In this document: piece by piece, positions 58,383-64,000 of the stretch
Layout of the letters: each line of letters opens with the position of its first letter
Position numbering within the stretch: the first letter of the stretch is position 1
NCBI RefSeq assembly: GCF_030247185.1
Contig: NC_080570.1
Location: 121,085,689-121,149,688 of the forward strand
Origin: Malaya genurostris
Lineage: Eukaryota; Arthropoda; Insecta; Diptera; Culicidae
DNA length: 64,000 nucleotides
Reading direction: 5' to 3'
Position numbers and translations under genes: made by a program
The notes under the pieces: generated by a model
Told to the model about the DNA's origin: nothing
Seen by the model: only the letters and a program-made list of their open reading frames with translations
Database searches by the model: none

Positions 58383-59140
58383 GGAGTTGATTGCGAATTT
58401 TTTTCAATGTCCCGGAGTCTCGTAGGGCCGAGTGTCATAAACCATTCGACCCAGTTCGTCGAGTACGCAAAATGTCTGTGTGTGTGGATTTGTGTGTTTG
58501 TATTTTTGCCTTTCTCATATAGAAAGGTTCTGCAATCACTGTGAAAACCGACTTTTGAACCGAGGCCCGGAGGGCCGAGTGTCATATACCATTCGACTCA
58601 GTTCGTCGAGTACGCAAAATGTCTGTGTGTGTGTATGTGCGTATGTAACGTTTGTTTGCACTAACTTTTCTCGGAGATGGCTGAACCGATTTTCACAAAC
58701 GTAGATTCAAATGAAAGGTCTTGTGGTCCCATACAAAATTCCTCAATATTTTTTTGATCCGACTTCCGGATCGGGAGTTATGGGGTAAAATGTGATATGA
58801 GAAAGGCATCATTACACCACTTGGTGGATTAAAACAGGTTTTTTTCAATTCCTTTCCTCGGAAATGACTGCACCGATTTTCACAAAATCAAAAAGTGAAA
58901 GGTCTTATGGTCCCTTCGAACATCCCTGATTTTCATCTTGATCCTACTTTACAGGGTGGTTAGTGTAAAAATTTCAATTTCAAATTATTTACCCATTTTC
59001 TCCGGGATAGCGTGATCGACTTTAACAAACTTAGATTCAAATGAATGGTTTTATGGTCCTATACAAATACCCTGAATTTTATTTTGATCCGGCTTCCGGT
59101 TCCGGAATTGTAGGATAAAGTGTGTCACTGATGCTGTACG
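58383..59140 (+). repeat. Family A repeats: one truncated and one complete-looking copy
   Basis: The first (58412-58500) starts GTAGGGCCGAGTGTCATAAA and ends CCTTTCTCATATAG. The second begins at about 58505, repeats GGGCCGAGTGTCATATACC and CGAGTACGCAAAATGTCTG, continues with the CCGATTTTC and GATCCGACTTCCGG module, and closes with TATGAGAAAGGCATCATTAC at 58797. Two further modules run to 59140. They lie in the first intron of the isopentenyltransferase gene if the gene continues. Confidence 0.85.
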
Positions 59141-59278
59141 AAATTATAGGTACAGAGCGTTGTTTTCGCTGCTCTGATTAGTTTTAACTAACGATGTAAC
59201 GAGTCGTTTCATTCTGATTTTTATATCAAAACTAACAATACTGCATAAACGACGTGGGGAAATCCTACTTGACAACAC

Positions 59279-59383
59279 AGAAAGTCACCATCTTGGATTT
59301 GAAAATAGCTCAAAATATTACTTCTTGATATCTATTCGCCATACCCGTTCGAAAATGCTGATATTGTAAAAATTTACAATAAC
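59279..59383 (+). repeat. Single diverged relative of the 117-bp unit
   Basis: AGTCACCATCTTGGATTTGA, TTCTTGATATCTATTCGCCA and ACCCGTTCGAAAATGCTGATATTGTAA (given here in part) follow the order of the array unit at 962-2600. It is a lone copy, so the unit was a dispersed repeat before being amplified in tandem at the left of the window. Confidence 0.65.
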
Positions 59384-59617
59384 TTTGATAGCTCATGTCC
59401 CGGGTTGGCGGTTTAATGCAAAGGACGCTGGTCTTACAAGCCAGTTGTCGTATGTTCGAGCCCCGACCTGGAAGGATTCTTAGTGTCAGTAGAATCCATA
59501 GTACTAGCCATGCAATGATTCTGTACACTAAGAATCGGCTGCGAAGTCTGTTGAAACAGAAAGGCCAAATTCCACAAAAGGAATGTAATGCCAGGACTTT
59601 GCTTTTGATAGCTCAAG
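59384..59617 (+). mobile_element. Full-length tRNA-derived SINE with 14-bp target duplication
   Basis: The SINE spans 59398-59603 and is flanked by TTTGATAGCTCATG and TTTGATAGCTCAAG, identical but for one base. The head GGGTTGGCGGTTTAATGC and GTATGTTCGAGCCCC is A-box- and B-box-like. The body carries CTAAGAATCGGCTGCGAAG and GAAACAGAAAGGCC, also found truncated at 40332-40439. Such elements move by borrowed LINE machinery. Confidence 0.85.
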
Positions 59618-61689
59618 CATCAGTCAATTCAATCCAATTTCTTGAAAGCACTTATTATAAACAACAAATACTTTTGCTATTTACATTTGAGTTGAATGGT
59701 TCCTAACCTACTGGTTGTTAAATAATATAAAACTAAATTTAATTCGCCTAGTAAAACCCGTTCGAAATTAACGTTGTCTGCAACCCCATCGTTCAGTGAT
59801 GAACCAAAATAAAACATGAGAAGTTGTGAGCTGTTGTGTAGGAATCTTTTTCAAATCTATTAGACCCAAAATTAAACGGATTCAAAGATTTAATGCGCCA
59901 AGTTTTAGACGAAAATTTAGGAAACAATGTTATGGTGTGGCAATTTCTCTAAAAAATGCTCAAAATCTACTTTGAAGAATGTCTTCAAATCAAATTAGTT
60001 CCACTGACTCTTTAGCTTGATACACTTGTAGTCTTTCGGCCTAGTCTTTCATACTGTCGTAAATCCAAGCCGTAACTGAAAACACATAGAATTTCTTTCA
60101 TATTTCAAGAAAAATTCCTGAACGTCCATAAGAATGTTAGAGTAGTTTCTCATTACTTGAATAGAATCCCATCGAGGCCAGCACTTGAAGAACGTTTCAA
60201 CTTAGCACATGCTGAGCTCACAGTTGCAGCTGTGAATCTACGATGACAACCGATTGGAGAACGAACTAGAATAATTATCGGCAGCCAAAGATATTTGTTG
60301 ACTTGTTGGAATTTCTTCGATGAAAGCTCAGTGAACAAGTTGAACTCACAAATAAAACCTTCAAAAGTTCATGAGTCTTCAGGTTGGAATAGGTAAAATA
60401 ATAGAAGAAAGTACTGTGCAAAAACCAAAAAGAAATATGGCGGATTAGGATAGAAAGCTGACGGGTGAGTAATGAAATCAAACGAATCGGAATAGAACGA
60501 GAAAGAAAACATGGTGAGATAATTATAAATGTGAAGAATAATATCATTAAAAAATTCTTTAACTTTAATTCTCGATTCACCAAATAAACAATTGTTGGAT
60601 CAGTTCATATCTGAAAAAAGATTCAGTGAGATTTTGGTCACCTTTATCACTTCAGTTGGAAGGTGGATTTCGCCGACAAAGTCAAATTCAAACGGAAGCT
60701 AAAACAGAATCGATTTTTTTCTGTTCAACTTTTATAGTCCAAAACTATCGTTGAATTTAGAAAAGTTGTCTGGCCAACATTGATTGAAAGGTGTCTAATT
60801 TATTCGAGTAAAGACTAGAAAGCGCAACGAGATAGTCACAGTCCCCCCCTTCGTGTGAACACCGAGAACCTTCCGGCAGGCATGACAATACACCAGAGCC
60901 ATGCCGATTAATTGGTTATTAATATTTAATTTCCTTCATTTCCATGACCACATACGGCTCGGTTACTGCGATGCACCAGCACAATTCTCTATTAGATGAT
61001 GAGTAGCCATAAAAAAACCTGCCTATTATTAGGGTGAATGAAAAAACCACCAACACCTGGTTCCCCGGTCGGTTGGTCGGTCGTTTAGGTATCAACACTC
61101 GACGAACTACGGCGGTACGGGTTAATTATCATATGGGAAAAAAAATGAACCCCCAGCCTCACCGCCGAACCCGGCACACCTGCGCCGGTTCCGGTGGTGG
61201 GGACATTGTTGTTACGGTACGGTTTTCTGTTCTCTGATAATGGGTTATTAAACTGCACTTGCTGGTTTCTCCCTGATTCCGGGGCCCACGAACGGCCCGA
61301 AAAGTGGGCCATCAACATTTCCATTTTACGAGGCTCTGCGCGTCGCAGCACACAGAATGAATGGGCCAAATTGGCCAATAATTGACAGGTACGGCGGACA
61401 TCGCGTAAACGTTCGAATTAGGGCTACACATTAGAATGGGTTCACCATTAAGTAATTGCCCCGGTTCCATCGGTTCGGTCTATGAATGCGCGCGCATGCA
61501 TGGCACGCAAATTATCACGGTGTGAGAAATTCTCGCTGGAACGGGCAATAGCTTGACTACCGGTTCCCATGATCCAGCTATGAGCTACCGACCGACCGAC
61601 CGGAGGATCGTTACTGAGGAAAGCGACGCGTCGTCCGAGATTAATGGGAATCGACCGGATGTCCATTTGCTTGTCAGTTTGGTAGAACG
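59618..61689. other. Unassigned DNA, possible first intron of the host gene
   Basis: 59620-60800 is AT-rich with no matched repeat. 60830-61690 is more GC-rich and low-copy (for example CCGACCGACCGACCGGAGG near 61586); it could hold regulatory sequence. No exon continuing the isopentenyltransferase was recognised and no frame has a known domain. Confidence 0.35.
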
Positions 61690-62470
61690 CACTGGAATAT
61701 AATCGAACTTTGATTGTGGATCTGGGTTCTGGACATGCATTCTGAAATTGAGTTTTGGAACGGAATTCTGGAATTAAATTCTGATCTAAGTTCTGGAGCT
61801 AGATTTCGGAGCTGGAACAAGGATTTTTGAATTGAATTCTGAAGTTCTGGACTGAATTCAGGAATAAAATTCTGTAACTGAATTCTGGACTTGGATTCAG
61901 GAACTGGATTCAGGACTTGGACTCCAGAGCTGTATTCTAAGGCGGATTTCTGGATCTGGGATCGGGACCTGGATTCTGGAACTGGATTCCGTATCCGAGT
62001 TTAGTTCAGGAACAAAATTTGGATTTGGATTCTAGAACTGAATACTAGGGCCGAATTCTGTACCTGGAATTAGGGACCTAGATTCTGGGACATGAACTAA
62101 ATTCTGAAAAATTAGTTCTGGAACTGAATTCCAGAATTGGATTCAGTACAAGGATACTGAAACTAAATTCTGGAGTTACAGTAGTGGATTTTTATTATGG
62201 AACTGGAGCCTAAAATTGAATTCAGGCCCAAGATTTGGAATCTGGATCATGGTACTGAGCTCCGGAATTGGATTCTTGATCTGAATACTGGACATGGATT
62301 CTGAAATTGAATTCCGGAATTAGTTTCTAGAGTTTTTTATTTATTTATTTATATATTGTTTGTCTGTTGATTAAAATATATAAATAAATAAATAAATAAA
62401 AGAGTTGAATTCTGGAACTGAATTCCTGGAGCAGGATTCTTGAACTAGATTCTGGACTTGGATGGACTAC
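61690..62470. repeat. GAACTGAATTCTGGA-type minisatellite with an inserted AT hairpin
   Basis: Words like TTCTGGAACTGGATTC and GGACCTGGATTCTGG recur throughout. At 62338-62401 a TTTATTTATTTATTTATAT / ATATAAATAAATAAATAAA inverted repeat interrupts the array and the words resume directly after it. Confidence 0.85.
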
Positions 62471-64000
62471 TGGAATATTTCTACAATAGCGACTTAAATG
62501 AAAAAAAGTTTCCACCTTTAAGGCTTTAACACCATAACGGACTCACCATCGTATCTAGTGCACCCTTCGTAATAGTTGGGCAAAAGGTTTGGAAAAAAAA
62601 CTAAAAGGCCACTTATGAATAATCCTAACCGCTCAACCGATTCGATTATCAAATTGTCTTTCCAACGAAAAACGAAACAAAATAAACAAGCGAAAGGTTT
62701 CAATTTCACCAGCTCATGATACTTAAGACTGTCCGGTGTGCGGGAGCGGGACAGCCAGCCAGGTCTCACCTTGGATTACACAACACGAAAAGAAGCCTCT
62801 CGCGCGGATGACCTTCCATCCATCCATCCATCCATCTGACGCAACAACCGCAAGGATCGAAAATCCTCCTGCCCTTCTTCAGTTTCGAGTTAAGTGCATA
62901 AACACCGAAAGTAACAACAGATGGCATCCATCAGAAGGGGTCCCAGCGCTCCGGTAACTTCTAGCAAACCGCAACCATTGGAGTAAAAGTTCATCAACCA
63001 TTGCAGAGTTTCTCGTGTTGGTGCTGGTGCTGGTGGCAGGCGGGACAAAGATAACTAAAAATCTCCGGATGGTTCGAAAAAATAAAAGAAAAAAAAAACG
63101 ACAGGTGCAAGACACGGTACACTGCCGAAACTGCATACGTCATGTTCGTGCTTTTCTCGCGAAGCCTTCCCGCGGACCTGCGATCGATCATTGTCGAGGC
63201 GTTTAATTCTGTTTCGTCTAATTCTCCTGTAGGCACTTTCCGCCACCATCACCAGCACTGATTCTGCTCATCGGCGAACATTCTGACATTGCACAGTGGG
63301 AAAAAATGGACCAAAAACGCGACGATTTTTTTGGAGGCATGATACAGCTGACCACAAAGCACTTTTTTGGTGTAAAATGGTCAGTAAAATCGATTCCATG
63401 TATTTAGAAGGATCGCACGAAACGCTATCATGCTCATTTTACCCCAAGTTGAATTTTCATACTGCATTGTATTCAAGCTTAACTATATAACATGAAACCG
63501 AAGAACTGGCAGAAGAGCGAATATAGTGTTTACGATGTAAAAAAGTCTAACAAATCGATTGCATTTAGTTTTATTTACAGCAGAAAACTCATTGTACCGT
63601 TTTACCCCATTACTTTTCTAGTTATAATACTTAGTTGAAATATGATCTACAATCCAAAAGCAGATCCAATACGATCTATCAATATTGGTTCATATTGCGT
63701 GCAAAACATCTGTGATCCAATTAAACACAAGTGCTAGCCTGTTTAACCCGTTTTACCCCAATTTATATCAAAAGTCGTATTTCTGGTTAAACTTTCTTTC
63801 GCATACCGAAAGCAGGATGATTGCGGTTGATGAAAATCGATTTATATTACGAACTAGCTGCTTATTTCATACTGCGAAGAAGTGAGAGTTCGGCGCACAG
63901 GTCCATTATTTCTGCTTCGATTGACCTAAAAACTTTACAAAACATTCTTGATATGTTTCATTATGACAAATTATAAAAGAAAAATCATGATTTTTGGAAA
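62471..64000. other. Unassigned DNA to the right edge
   Basis: Contains a (CCAT)n tract at 62815-62836 and a GGTGCTGGTGCTGGTGGC-rich piece near 63019. The phrase GTTTTACCCC appears near 63599 and 63748, with a variant near 63438, hinting at a weak repeat. No domain-bearing frame is seen. Confidence 0.35.

Overview
The window is repeat-rich nuclear DNA from an insect, most likely a mosquito. Evidence for a eukaryote: GT-AG introns, AATAAA signals, microsatellites, and many short inverted-repeat transposons (MITEs) and tRNA-derived SINEs. The mosquito (culicine) placement rests on my memory of some dispersed repeats, such as the module around 58.5-59.1 kb, and was not tested.

Only one conventional host gene is supported. 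It is the first exon of a tRNA dimethylallyltransferase (MiaA/MOD5/TRIT1 family) at 57794-57982 (+); the rest of the gene was not found and probably lies beyond the right edge. It has two in-frame starts, the longer with a mitochondrial-type leader.

The main object is an apparently complete 5,857-bp DNA transposon at 33731-39587. It has CACTG...CAGTG ends with about 38-bp imperfect inverted repeats, a 5-bp duplication TACTA, subterminal AAGTGT motifs and two genes. Gene 1 is reconstructed from eight exons (34097-36589) and encodes a 556-aa SAMD3-like accessory protein. Gene 2 (36579-39065) encodes an uninterrupted 828-aa protein with two C2H2 fingers and a putative DDE core resembling CACTA/EnSpm-type (CMC) transposases. 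The two frames overlap by 11 nt.

Layout: 1-5.7 kb, dispersed repeats, a 117-bp tandem array and AT-rich DNA; 5.7-8.7 kb, a degenerate TAACG minisatellite; 9-14 kb, foldback MITEs; 13.6-16.1 kb, two broken non-LTR retrotransposons; 17-21.6 kb, a mariner, SINEs and a second Tc1/mariner remnant; 23.8 kb, a (TA)n tract; 24.6-27.6 kb, a self-nested MITE and a 2.17-kb palindrome with a broken mariner at its centre; 30-39.6 kb, hAT-type MITEs and the large transposon; 41.3-42.7 kb, three transposons nested with intact target duplications; 44-50 kb, more MITEs and a GAATTC-type minisatellite; 51-56 kb, an RT remnant, AAAT-rich arrays and modular repeats; 57-59.6 kb, the host exon, its repeat-filled flank and a SINE; 59.6-64 kb, mostly unassigned DNA, perhaps intron.

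The repeats do not form a pathway, but their nesting gives an insertion history. Target duplications of 8 bp (hAT-like), 3 bp (AGCGGCCCTTACACG MITEs), 5 bp (the large transposon) and 14 bp (SINE) can be read from the sequence.
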